From positions 1 to 32,266 of the forward strand of contig NZ_JACJKN010000022.1 of NCBI RefSeq assembly GCF_016900775.1: 32,266 nucleotides of DNA, given 5' to 3'. Source of the stretch: Olsenella uli. GTDB taxonomy: Bacteria; Actinomycetota; Coriobacteriia; Coriobacteriales; Atopobiaceae. The notes below the pieces were generated by a model. The model had not been told where the DNA came from, did no database searches, and was given only the letters and a program-made list of their open reading frames with translations. Below, piece by piece: positions 1 to 7,084 of the stretch; position 1 is the first letter of the stretch; each line of letters starts with the position of its first letter. A program made the position numbers and the translations under genes.

Positions 1-1231
1 CCTCGACGGGGGCCGCGAAGTCGTAGGCCACGGTGCAGGCCTCATCGGTGTACCAGCCGGCGAAGTCGTAGCCCTCGCGGACGGGGTCGGCGGGCTTGGC
101 AACGGGCTCGCCGTTGGCGACCGTCGAGACGACGTCCTCGTTGCCGTCAACGCCGTCGTCGAAGGTGACATACCGCGCAACGCCCCACTTGGCATAGAGC
201 GTCATGTCGCCCATGACGGGCTCGGTGAAGTCGTACTCTTCGGTGCACTCAGGATCGGTGTACCAGCCCGCAATCACGTACCCCTCATTATCGTCGTAGG
301 TCATCGGATCGGCATAGTCGCCGAAATAGACCTCGGCGGTCTGGTCTTCCACGCCCTCGAGCTGGAAGTCATAGGTCACAACGGGGGTCTGCTTGAACTT
401 GACGTAGAGCGTGGTGTCCTCTCTTACGCCGCCCCAGTTTGTGAACTTACTTCCCGAATAGTCGGGGGTGGTATAGAAGCCGTCGAACTCATAGTCCTCA
501 GGAATCTCGACGTCAAGGTGCTTGAACGCCGCAGTCTTGTTAAGCAGCTCTCTCTGCTCATCAGGGCTGAGGTCGAGGTCAACCGTGACGGTGTAGAAGG
601 GCTCCTTAGACTCAGGGCTCAGGTAGTACGTGACCGTCGGGTCCTTCGTCCAGCCAGCGTAAACGTCGGTATCAGCCTCTACGGCACGGAAGTTGTAGCG
701 CTGCGTGCACTCTTTGTCAGAGTACCAAGCCTCAAACTTGTAGCCATCGCGCTCGGGAGGGTCGTCCGGCCGCGGATGCGTACGGCCATGCTCCACGGTT
801 TGGACAAGATACGGCACCGCATCAGTCATATCGTCGTAGGACGTCTCGTTCCAATACGTTACCGTGTGCTCGCTCTCACCCCACTTGGCGTAGAGCACCA
901 GGTTCTGATCGATGCCCGTGTTGAAGTAGTACTCGTTGGTGAGCTCGGGATCCGTGTACCAGCCATAGATGGTCTCGCCTTCGGTGGCGAGGTAGCCGGT
1001 CGGCCTGCTCACTCGCTTGCCGGCCTCATAGGTCTCGACCTTATCCTCGTTGAGGTCGTCACCGAATATAAAGGTGACGGTATATGTCTCCGCATCTTGA
1101 GCCTCGACGCCCGTCTCCGTGTTTCCGTCGGCGGCAAGCGCAGTCGCTACCGGAGCAGCGACCGGGCTCAGCGCGAGCACGGCGGCAAGGCCCGCGGTCG
1201 CCGCCAGCTTTCCCTTGCTCCTAAAATCCAT
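1..1231 (-). CDS. Secreted InlB B-repeat (Listeria-Bacteroides repeat) surface protein, 3' end off the window
   Basis: Reading leftwards from ATG at 1231, an open frame runs to the window edge without a stop (about 410 codons). The N-terminus is a typical signal peptide: a short basic start (MDFRSKGK), an Ala/Leu-rich core and an Ala-Leu-Ala-Ala cleavage region near residue 30. At least five repeats of about 70 residues follow, each with the InlB B-repeat (Flg_new) pattern: a TVTY/VTF strand, a GY-x-F-x-GWYTD segment and a closing D-x-TLYAKW. A GAAGGG Shine-Dalgarno lies about 9 nt before the ATG. This family is usually surface-exposed and often wall-anchored, but the C-terminus that would show an LPxTG or other anchor is outside the window. 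It is divergent from the similar gene at 2321 and shares its promoter element. The ligand is unknown. Confidence 0.88.
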   Translation of the reverse strand, partial: MDFRSKGKLAATAGLAAVLALSPVAAPVATALAADGNTETGVEAQDAETYTVTFIFGDDLNEDKVETYEAGKRVSRPTGYLATEGETIYGWYTDPELTNEYYFNTGIDQNLVLYAKWGESEHTVTYWNETSYDDMTDAVPYLVQTVEHGRTHPRPDDPPERDGYKFEAWYSDKECTQRYNFRAVEADTDVYAGWTKDPTVTYYLSPESKEPFYTVTVDLDLSPDEQRELLNKTAAFKHLDVEIPEDYEFDGFYTTPDYSGSKFTNWGGVREDTTLYVKFKQTPVVTYDFQLEGVEDQTAEVYFGDYADPMTYDDNEGYVIAGWYTDPECTEEYDFTEPVMGDMTLYAKWGVARYVTFDDGVDGNEDVVSTVANGEPVAKPADPVREGYDFAGWYTDEACTVAYDFAAPVE

Positions 1232-1308
1232 CTCCAGAGTCCCTTCTCTTAGTCAGCCAAATCCGGCATAGGCCGCTACGAAATCAGTCTATGCACGAAT
1301 TATATGGT

Positions 1309-1345
1309 GCGAATATCATAACTCTGACGATGTTAGTTGAGCAAC
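1309..1345 (-). promoter_or_regulatory. Promoter/palindrome element of the left InlB-repeat gene
   Basis: On the minus strand this reads GTTGCTCAACTAA, a short spacer, then CAGAGTTATGATATTCGC. TTGCTC (-35-like) and TATGAT (-10-like) are 18 nt apart. The start overlaps GTTGCTCAAC, a 10-bp palindrome with one changed position. The same 37-bp layout precedes the divergent gene at 2321, which argues for a real shared promoter and operator. The transcription start and the regulator are not known. Confidence 0.6.
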
Positions 1346-2225
1346 TTTGAAGTAGGTTAGCATAGCGTTACTGTTGGTCTGCCTCGGATCGTGCCTCGGC
1401 GTCAGCGTTTGCGAAGGGGGCGTGAGCGGGACACTCCCGTCCCTTCTTTCGGATTTTACCCTAGCATCACCTGCAGGAAGACGAACCTCGCGAGCCTCTC
1501 ATCCCGGCGGGTGGCGCAGCGAGACGAGCGGCAGCCCTCCTCCGCGCATAGGCAGAAAGAGGCCCGGACACAGCTGGCTCCTGGCCCTCGTCATCACGTT
1601 GGCTCTCTCCGCGAATCCCGCGCAGAGGGGCAAGGTCATGCGCATCTTATATATATATATTGCTGCTCGGACACGTGCTGCCGCCCGGCCTCTATGGCGC
1701 CCACGAAGAGCCCGCTGCCAATCTCGGCCATGGGGCGACACGGACGCCCAGACGCCATCTCGGACCCCGTGCGGACAACGCGGAACGGGGCGACGCGGTC
1801 GGGCCTCGGGAAGCGCATTTTGGAGAACCCCTCGGGCGCGCGGAATGACGCCCCCTCGGCTCACGATCGCCATCCGCTTCGCAGTCTTCCCGAGCGCACG
1901 CCGGCTGGCTACGACCCCATCAGCTCAGCAAGTGGGGACATCGACGCCTCGACGCGGCGGGCGCAGCGCTGCGTCCTGGCAGTTCTACCGAGAGGGGCAT
2001 GCAAGACGCTCCCCAGCGCGACCCACGGGGCATGTGCGCGCACGTTGCAAGCAGGCGCACTGAGACACGGCGCCGTACTTGGCATGGAGGCGGCTGTTCG
2101 GGGGTGCCGGGGTGAAGCGGGATGCGCGGCTGCCCGGCCATAGACATGCTGATCCGGCAGAGGCATTTCTAAAGGATGGATGGGCCGCGCCCTCAAACTC
2201 CCTGATTGTGACTAAAAACAAAAAT
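1346..2225. other. Intergenic stretch with no convincing gene
   Basis: About 0.9 kb lies between the two divergent surface-protein promoters. Open frames exist on both strands but are short, Arg/Pro/Ala-rich, mutually overlapping, and show no domain, signal peptide or sensible ribosome site. An alternating TA tract at 1648-1660 stands out in otherwise GC-rich DNA. On the minus strand near 2075-2090 there is a single LHAKYG-like string resembling the LYAKWG end of an InlB repeat, which may be a trace of a decayed repeat gene. It is too short to call. Confidence 0.4.
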
Positions 2226-2262
2226 GTTGCGCAACTAATTATGCCAGAGCTATGATATTTGC
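2226..2262 (+). promoter_or_regulatory. Promoter/palindrome element of the LPETG surface-protein gene
   Basis: The sequence starts with GTTGCGCAAC, a perfect 10-bp palindrome, then CTAA, a short spacer and CAGAGCTATGATATTTGC. TTGCGC and TATGAT are spaced 18 nt as a -35/-10 pair. It matches the element at 1309-1345 (read on the other strand) at most positions, whereas the flanking DNA does not match. The gene starts about 60 nt downstream, at 2321. Confidence 0.62.
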
Positions 2263-2320
2263 CGTCCGTTGAGGCGACCCATTTTGGGCAAAATGGGACA
2301 AAGAGGAGAGCGATACATAC

Positions 2321-3385
2321 ATGAAGAGAAGAACCGGAGGGACTCTCGCGGTAACCGCTGGACTCGCGGTAGCGGTTGCGCTGAGCCCCGTTGCTCTGCC
2401 GATTGCCTCGGCATATGCCGAGGAGGGCGATGCTGCCACGAATCCCGTGTCAGCACAGGATGCAGGCAGCCCGGAGGACAAGTCGGCCCTCGGCTGGCAT
2501 TACGGCAACTGGGAGAACTCGCACCTGTACGTCGACCTGGTCTTCCCATGGGGCATCTGCGATCTTTGCGGCGCGCCTTACTGGGATGGGTTTGGGCCGG
2601 GCTGTGGCGACGATCAGGAGCCGGAGCAGCAGCAGGGCTTCATCACCTTCCAGTGCACCGATCCTGAGAGCGGCGCCTCAACGATGCAGGACGTCGAGGG
2701 TCCCATCGTCGATGGCAAGATGACCATATCCGAGGTGCCCGACCCTGTCGTGTTCGAGGGGTATGACTTTGTCGGCTGGTCTGTCTGCGGCGGCAACCCC
2801 GTCTCCGCGGACCAGCTCATGGGACTGGAGGTCAGTCCGTACATCGTTATCGAGGCGGTGTACGAGCCTTCGACATCCGATCCCGTGATCGAGACCCATA
2901 CGGTTACCTTTGATGACCAAATCGACGAGACGGAAAACGTCGTGGTCGAGGTTGAGGACGGGGACGCCGTTGCCGAGCCGGAGGTTAATCCGACGCGCGA
3001 GGGCTACTCCTTCGAGGGCTGGTACACCGAGCCGGCGTGCCTCACGCCCTATGACTTCTCCTCTGCCGTGACGAGCGACATCACGCTCTACGCCAAGTGG
3101 GTTGAGGTCGAGGACCCTTCGATCGATCCCGATGATCCTGTCATCGTTCCCGAGGATCCGGACACGAATCCGGATGATTCCGGCGCTAACCCGGAGAATC
3201 CCGGCGATGACTCCGAAGACCCGAACGGCGGCGCCCAGACTTCCGGTGCGGCATCCGATGACGAGGCCGACTCTGGGGACGACGCACTCCCGGAGACCGG
3301 CGACGCCACAGTTGCCGTTTCGGGCATTGCCGCGCTCGGCGTCACCGCGGCTGGTGTTGGTGCGCTTCTTAGGCGCCGGAGCTAA
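2321..3385 (+). CDS. LPETG-anchored secreted protein with InlB B-repeat
   Basis: A 354-residue sortase-anchored surface protein. It has a signal peptide (MKRRTGG start, hydrophobic core, cleavage near SAYA, residue ~34). A divergent N-terminal region at ~50-90 carries a CDLC motif and a nearby GCGDD, possibly a small metal or disulfide knuckle. One divergent B-like repeat follows (~105-185), then one clear InlB B-repeat (~190-260) with GYSFEGWYTEP and DITLYAKW. After an Asp/Pro/Glu/Asn-rich stalk (~262-315) comes LPETG at 323-327, a hydrophobic segment and an RRRS tail, the standard cell-wall sorting signal. AGGAG at 2304-2308 lies 12 nt before the ATG, slightly long. It is divergent from the InlB-repeat gene at 1-1231 and shares its promoter element. 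The binding partner is unknown. Confidence 0.92.
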   Translation: MKRRTGGTLAVTAGLAVAVALSPVALPIASAYAEEGDAATNPVSAQDAGSPEDKSALGWHYGNWENSHLYVDLVFPWGICDLCGAPYWDGFGPGCGDDQEPEQQQGFITFQCTDPESGASTMQDVEGPIVDGKMTISEVPDPVVFEGYDFVGWSVCGGNPVSADQLMGLEVSPYIVIEAVYEPSTSDPVIETHTVTFDDQIDETENVVVEVEDGDAVAEPEVNPTREGYSFEGWYTEPACLTPYDFSSAVTSDITLYAKWVEVEDPSIDPDDPVIVPEDPDTNPDDSGANPENPGDDSEDPNGGAQTSGAASDDEADSGDDALPETGDATVAVSGIAALGVTAAGVGALLRRRS

Positions 3386-3712
3386 GTCGTACGAGAAGGG
3401 CCCACTTGCTCAGGGCGACAGACTGCGCGTGAGTCAAGCACCCTGAGAGCTTCGTGGAAGCGACAGGCCTCCGTCATCGCACTTTGCTCGCGGCGCGAGC
3501 CCGCGCGATGGCGGAGGCCTTCTGCACAGCCTGCTCATGCGATGAGAAAAAGGAGGCTGCTTCAGAGCTCGATTGGACTCTCTCGGACGAAAACCCGAGG
3601 GCATGCAGAACTGCTTCTCGATGTGGCTCGCCTCGGGATGTGACACCCACCAAAAACGCTGAAGAGCCCTTTTTTGGCATATCTGTAAACCAAGAAGGAC
3701 AAAGGAGCATGC
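3386..3712 (+). other. Intergenic leader upstream of the acyl-CoA-ligase-like gene
   Basis: This 327-nt stretch contains a large hairpin (3465-3520), a weaker CTCGG/CCGAG hairpin around 3588-3605 and a T6 run near 3670. No convincing small gene is seen, and no riboswitch or T-box consensus was recognised. It could be the tail of the LPETG transcript, a leader for the ligase gene, or both. Confidence 0.4.
3465..3520 (+). repeat. Large imperfect inverted repeat (16-bp arms) with nested hairpin
   Basis: AGGCCTCCGTCATCGC at 3465-3480 is the reverse complement of GCGATGGCGGAGGCCT at 3505-3520 except for one position, which would be a G:T wobble. The interior holds a second hairpin, GCTCG/CGAGC at 3486-3500. 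No T-run follows the stem, so it is not a standard intrinsic terminator on either strand. It may act as an RNA structure or protein site, or as a factor-assisted terminator of the LPETG gene. Confidence 0.7.
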
Positions 3713-3715
3713 GTG

Positions 3716-5491
3716 ATGAACACGGTAGACTCGATGACGGGAAGGCCGAGCGTTGACCGTCCTTGGCTGAAATATTACCCGGAAGCACTTCAGAAGATGA
3801 TACGTCTACCCGAATGCACGGTGGAGGAGTACCTCCACGCAAGCTGCCCGGGGGACGACGTGGACGCCATCGACTTCTATGGTACCCGCATTCGCTGGAG
3901 CGCGGTCTTCGGCCAAGCCGATCAAGCTGCACGCGCGCTGCGCAGCCTTGGATTTGGTGAGGGGGACCAGATTCCTGTGTTCCTCGCCAACGTCCCCGAG
4001 TTCATCTACCTCCTGCTCGCCGCCGAGAAGATTGGCGCCTCGCTGCTGAGCCGCGACAATACCCTGCGCGAGAACGTTGAGGCAGTGCGCAACTCCGGCG
4101 CCAAGGCAATGTTTGCCCAGGACTGGCTCTCGCAGGACGAGCTCGGTCGCTTCCTTGCCGATACGGACGTGGAGCGCGTCGTGCTTCTCGACGCGTGCAA
4201 CTCCTGCAGCCGCGATGACATGCCCGATTACGTCCGGGCCAATCTTGACCGTCGCTATCCCACCGAGAAGGCCCACGGCTCAAAGACCTTGACCTGGGAC
4301 GAGTTCCTTGCCCTCGGCAACAGCTATATCGGCGAGGTCTACGCTCCCACCGACATTGACCGTCCACTTTTCCGCGCCTACACCAGCGGATCTACCGGCC
4401 CCTCCAAGCAGGTTATTCATTCCGCGCGCACCATGCTCTCGGTCATTGCGCAGATGAACTTCTACGCTGGCTCCACCGATCAGCGCCCCACCTGGATGGT
4501 CACGTGCCTGCCGCCTACGCTTGTCGCCGTGGTGGTTGCCATGGTGCTGATGCCGCTCGCATCCAACAAGCTCCTTATTCTCGACCCGTACTGTGCCGTG
4601 GAGGACGTCGATCTTGAGCTGATGCGCAACAAGCCCAACAGCTGGCCCATCATCCCGATGTTCATCGAGACCGTTATGCGCAATGGTCGCGTGCCTGATG
4701 ACTACGACCTCTCTCACCTCACGGCAGCGGGCGCCGGTTCCGAGTCCTACAACAACAATCAGATGCACCGCGCGCAGAAGTTCCTCGAGGACCACAACTG
4801 CCACATCCGCTTTACCACCGGCTACGGCAGCAGCGAGGCGGGCTCCAACGTCTCCCTGCCGATGGCGCCCCACCCCATGGGCAACGGCAACGTTGGCATC
4901 CCCATGCTATTCAACACCGTCAGCGTGTTTGAGCCGGGGACCCAAAACGAGCTGACCTACAACCAGATGGGAGAGATTTGCATCGCCGGACCCGGCCTCA
5001 TGCTGGGATACGACAACCCCAAGGCCACCGCAAAGGCGCTGCAGAAGCACGCCGACGGTCGAACCTGGCTACATACCGGCGACATTGGCTGGATGAATGA
5101 GGACGGCGTCATCTACGTACAGACGCGCGGCAAGGCAACGCGCTTTGGCGGTGGCGACCTCGCAACCCTCCCACTCGAAAACATCGTGGCGGACGCCAAC
5201 ATCCCAGGCATCGACGACGAATTCTTCGTGCTGGTCCCTGACGTGGAGCACACGCGCCATTTCCTGCCCTATCTTTTCGTAGTGCTCAAGGACGGCTACA
5301 CCCTCGCTGACATAGAGAAGCCTGTGCGCGACTGTCTGCCCGAGGAGTACATGCAGCCCGTCGAGATTCGCCAGCTGAACGCCCGTCCCTTCTTCCACTA
5401 CAAGACTAATCGTATCGGTCTTTCCCAGAAGATCCTGGCCGAGAGGACCCAGAAGACCGACGAGATGGATGCCCTCAACGAGAGGTGTTAG
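3716..5491 (+). CDS. AMP-dependent acyl-CoA synthetase/ligase-like enzyme (ANL superfamily)
   Basis: A 591-residue cytoplasmic adenylate-forming enzyme. The family activates a carboxylate with ATP to an acyl-AMP, usually followed by thioester formation with CoA. Visible core motifs are the Ser/Thr/Gly-rich loop YTSGSTGPSKQ (~222-232), TGYGSSEAGS (~368-377), HTGDIGW (~453-459) with a following RGK, and a C-terminal GLSQKIL where the catalytic Lys is expected. AGGAG at 3703-3707 precedes both GTG 3713 and ATG 3716. The ATG has the better spacing (8 nt) and is preferred. No signal peptide or carrier domain is seen, which argues against an NRPS module. The substrate cannot be told from sequence; aromatic, fatty and bile acids are all possible. 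The gene stands alone, with a hairpin after its stop. Confidence 0.85.
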   Translation: MNTVDSMTGRPSVDRPWLKYYPEALQKMIRLPECTVEEYLHASCPGDDVDAIDFYGTRIRWSAVFGQADQAARALRSLGFGEGDQIPVFLANVPEFIYLLLAAEKIGASLLSRDNTLRENVEAVRNSGAKAMFAQDWLSQDELGRFLADTDVERVVLLDACNSCSRDDMPDYVRANLDRRYPTEKAHGSKTLTWDEFLALGNSYIGEVYAPTDIDRPLFRAYTSGSTGPSKQVIHSARTMLSVIAQMNFYAGSTDQRPTWMVTCLPPTLVAVVVAMVLMPLASNKLLILDPYCAVEDVDLELMRNKPNSWPIIPMFIETVMRNGRVPDDYDLSHLTAAGAGSESYNNNQMHRAQKFLEDHNCHIRFTTGYGSSEAGSNVSLPMAPHPMGNGNVGIPMLFNTVSVFEPGTQNELTYNQMGEICIAGPGLMLGYDNPKATAKALQKHADGRTWLHTGDIGWMNEDGVIYVQTRGKATRFGGGDLATLPLENIVADANIPGIDDEFFVLVPDVEHTRHFLPYLFVVLKDGYTLADIEKPVRDCLPEEYMQPVEIRQLNARPFFHYKTNRIGLSQKILAERTQKTDEMDALNERC

Positions 5492-5526
5492 GCATCTTTC
5501 GCTTATCCGCTTCCTGACGGTCTGTC

Positions 5527-5567
5527 GGGCCGCATGCTCCGCCCCTCTGGGGGCGAGCGTGCGGCCC
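5527..5567 (+). terminator. Stem-loop after the acyl-CoA-ligase-like gene
   Basis: GGGCCGCATGCTC pairs with GAGCGTGCGGCCC (13 bp, one G:T) and the stem extends by CGCCCC/GGGGCG-type pairing around a short loop. It starts 35 nt after the stop codon. The T-tract is weak (GCCTTGACTCT), so it may be only partly intrinsic. Confidence 0.6.
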
Positions 5568-5678
5568 GCCTTGACTCTCCTGCGTCCCCGCCCCATTGGA
5601 TTAAGGCGACACATTTGATGTAGCAGAGATTGGCGGATGGATGTCCGCGCTGCAACGCGAGAAGCGCCATAGGGAAAT

Positions 5679-5723
5679 GAGGGGCGCGACAGGCCTCTCC
5701 CCCGCATCTCTTGCGCGCCCCTC
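5679..5723 (-). other. Inverted repeat downstream of the broken toxin gene
   Basis: GAGGGGCGCG (5679-5688) and CGCGCCCCTC (5714-5723) are perfect 10-bp arms around a 25-nt loop. It lies beyond the 3' end of the minus-strand toxin-antitoxin unit and could be its terminator or a recombination remnant. There is no strong T-run on either side. Confidence 0.4.
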
Positions 5724-5780
5724 CAAGAACGGCCGAGCCTCGCCAGCAAATGCTGCGCCGCGTCCTAATTCAGGGTGCCC

Positions 5781-6102
5781 TCACTCAGCGCTCGCTTTCC
5801 TTGCATAGTCGGTTCCCGCGAACAGGACGCGCATCACGGTCGCCACGCGCTCAAGCTCCTCCTCAATCCAGCAGAAAATGCAGATAGTCTCCCACATCCA
5901 TCGTCCGGAACTCATGGCCCAACTCGCACAGCGGCACATAGGCCCTCCTGCACCATGGCATCAGGCAGAGCGACGAGGCCCTCTTCTCAAACTAGTCCAG
6001 GAAGCGCTCGGCGGCTTGGGGGCTGCCGAGCGTCTGTGGCATATACCTCACGGCATCAACCACGCCGCAGCGAGCGGAGGGAAGGACCTCGGCCCTATAC
6101 AC
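5781..6102 (-). pseudogene. Broken ParE/RelE-family toxin
   Basis: Starting at a GTG that overlaps the antitoxin stop by 8 nt, the frame reads VYRAEVLPSA, then VRYMPQTLGSPQAAERFLD. It hits an in-frame TAG (5992-5994) where the family usually has Glu, and continues FEKRASSLCLMPW to MDVGDYL. An extra base near 5880 then shifts the frame, after which it reads IFCWIEEELERVATVMRVL and FAGTDYARK up to TGA at 5781. Restored, this is a protein of about 106 residues with the ParE/RelE layout: an N-terminal strand, NPQAA-like helices, a central Y-P-L/EFR-like strand and a C-terminal V-x-VLF-x-GTDY. The 322-nt length is not a multiple of three. Two independent lesions make this an inactive toxin rather than a sequencing slip. 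Confidence 0.8.
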
Positions 6103-6388
6103 GGCCAGATTCCACGCTCGTGGCTCTTGCAACAGCTGCGCGGGCTTCCAAGAGGACCTCGTCAAGCGAGAAGCGTTTTTCGGTAATTGCCGCCTCACAC
6201 TCTGCCTTGCGCAGTGCCACAAGAACCTCCGGATGAAAGCTCGGCTCCTCGAAGGACTCCATGCTCATGACAACCATATCGCCGCGGCCGTTGCGCGTGA
6301 GGATGACGGGGCGACCGCCCTCGTGCACGTCCTCGGAAATCGCCGCGAACTTGTTCCTCAGGTCACTCACCGGGCGAACGGGCTGCAT
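6095..6388 (-). CDS. Phd/YefM-family antitoxin
   Basis: A 97-residue protein starting at ATG 6388 with GAGAGGAG a few nt upstream. The N-terminal 55 residues fit the Phd/YefM fold: PVSDLRNKFAAI, then GRPVILTRNGRGDMVVMSMESFE, where a short 'VITRNGR' strand is typical. The C-terminal helical part (LRKAECEAAI, LDEVLLEARAAVARA) is the usual toxin-binding tail. In this family the antitoxin binds its own operator and blocks a ParE/RelE-type toxin encoded just downstream. Here the toxin frame overlaps the antitoxin stop but is broken, so this is an orphan antitoxin. Its gene is intact and its operator (6401-6438) is a perfect palindrome. The open frame also continues upstream to 6646, but the palindrome and ribosome site favour the start given. 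Confidence 0.85.
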   Translation of the reverse strand: MQPVRPVSDLRNKFAAISEDVHEGGRPVILTRNGRGDMVVMSMESFEEPSFHPEVLVALRKAECEAAITEKRFSLDEVLLEARAAVARATSVESGRV

Positions 6389-6646
6389 GCCGACTCCTCT
6401 CTGGCGGTTGCTATCATAATTCTGATAGCAACCGCCAGCTTTAATCGCAGCAGAAAAGTCGCCGCCCAGCTCTACCTGCGTTACCCGTAAGCCGTCAATC
6501 TCGCTCGGAGCGCCATCAACCATATCCGCGGCCTTCCCTACGGAGGAGAACCCAAAAGAGGCCAACAGCGTGACTATTGTCGCCAATATCAAGAAGCTAA
6601 ATCTTGCTATGTTGCCATGCCATGAGAAGTCATGCTTTCCGCTCAT
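6389..6646 (-). pseudogene. 5' remnant of a secreted-protein gene, in frame with the antitoxin
   Basis: ATG at 6646 follows a strong AGGAGG four nt upstream. The reading frame starts MSGKHDFSWHGNIARF and continues with a hydrophobic segment (SFLILATIVTLLASF) and an SVGKAA cleavage-like site, a plausible signal peptide. It then reads EIDGLRVTQVELGGDFSAAIK. At about 6440 this coding-like sequence gives way to the antitoxin operator palindrome, and the frame runs without a stop into the antitoxin. The simplest reading is that a toxin-antitoxin cassette replaced or interrupted the rest of a secreted-protein gene. A translated signal-peptide/antitoxin fusion of 183 residues is formally possible. 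I do not recognise the parent family. Confidence 0.45.
6401..6438 (-). promoter_or_regulatory. Perfect palindromic operator/promoter of the toxin-antitoxin unit
   Basis: CTGGCGGTTGCTATCA (6401-6416) and TGATAGCAACCGCCAG (6423-6438) are perfect 16-bp inverted arms around 6 nt. On the minus strand the centre gives TATGAT, a good -10 box, about 30 nt upstream of the antitoxin ATG. Repressor binding would therefore cover the promoter, as expected for antitoxin autoregulation. Confidence 0.75.
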
Positions 6647-6819
6647 AAGGCCTCCTAAATGCCGTATGCCAGCAGATTCCTTTAACTAATTTTCAACTAC
6701 GCATGCTTCGGCCAGATGAAGCAATCGCTCGGAGGCACCTCCCCGGCGAGCGGTTGTGCCAGAGGCTGCCGGGCCCTCTCGCCCGTCAGCCCAAAAGTCA
6801 CAGAATCTCTTTCTCCACT

Positions 6820-7000
6820 CCATGTGTTCATACCAGCCCCTCTTCGCGCCAGCCAAGCGGTATGAGATGCCGCGCCCATCCAGGGAGGCGGTGTAGTGGC
6901 AATCCCCTCCCTAAGCGAAGGGATAGTAGAGCCGATAGACGGGCACGCCTTCGAGGAAGCCGTGCAACCAATGCCCCCCCGATGCTGGCGCGGCCCACCT
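6820..7000 (-). pseudogene. Decayed DUF5648-type repeat
   Basis: Minus-strand reading gives HWLHGFLEGVPVYRLYYPFA, then an in-frame TAG (6911-6913), then GGDCHYTASLDG. In a neighbouring frame GWREEG appears, followed in the first frame by GWYEHMEW. The order VPVYRLY-NP, HYTxS, GW-EEG, GWY is exactly that of the repeats in the intact gene at 7369-8124. The stop and the frame changes mark it as dead sequence. The remaining stretch to 6647 holds open frames I cannot assign. Confidence 0.6.
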
Positions 7001-7084
7001 CCCAGTCCTTGTCATTCTGGCTGCAGCTACAAAGGGGACCGGTTCTATGAGGAGTTCCATTGAATGAGATCTCTACGTCCGGCT

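Noticed and set aside
518-1252. 244-residue plus-strand frame at the left edge
   Set aside because: Exactly antisense to the secreted InlB-repeat protein, whose signal peptide and repeats are clear.
1648-1660. TA dinucleotide tract as a possible promoter or replication element
   Set aside because: No -35 box, no DnaA boxes or iterons and no gene positioned for it; kept only as a note.
2075-2095. LHAKYG-like string on the minus strand, resembling an InlB repeat end
   Set aside because: One short match with no clear GWYTD partner upstream. Too weak to annotate as a pseudogene.
1374-2143. Overlapping plus-strand frames of 229 and 250 residues in the first intergenic region
   Set aside because: Arg/Pro-rich, overlapping in different frames, no ribosome site, domain or signal. 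They look like chance frames in GC-rich DNA.
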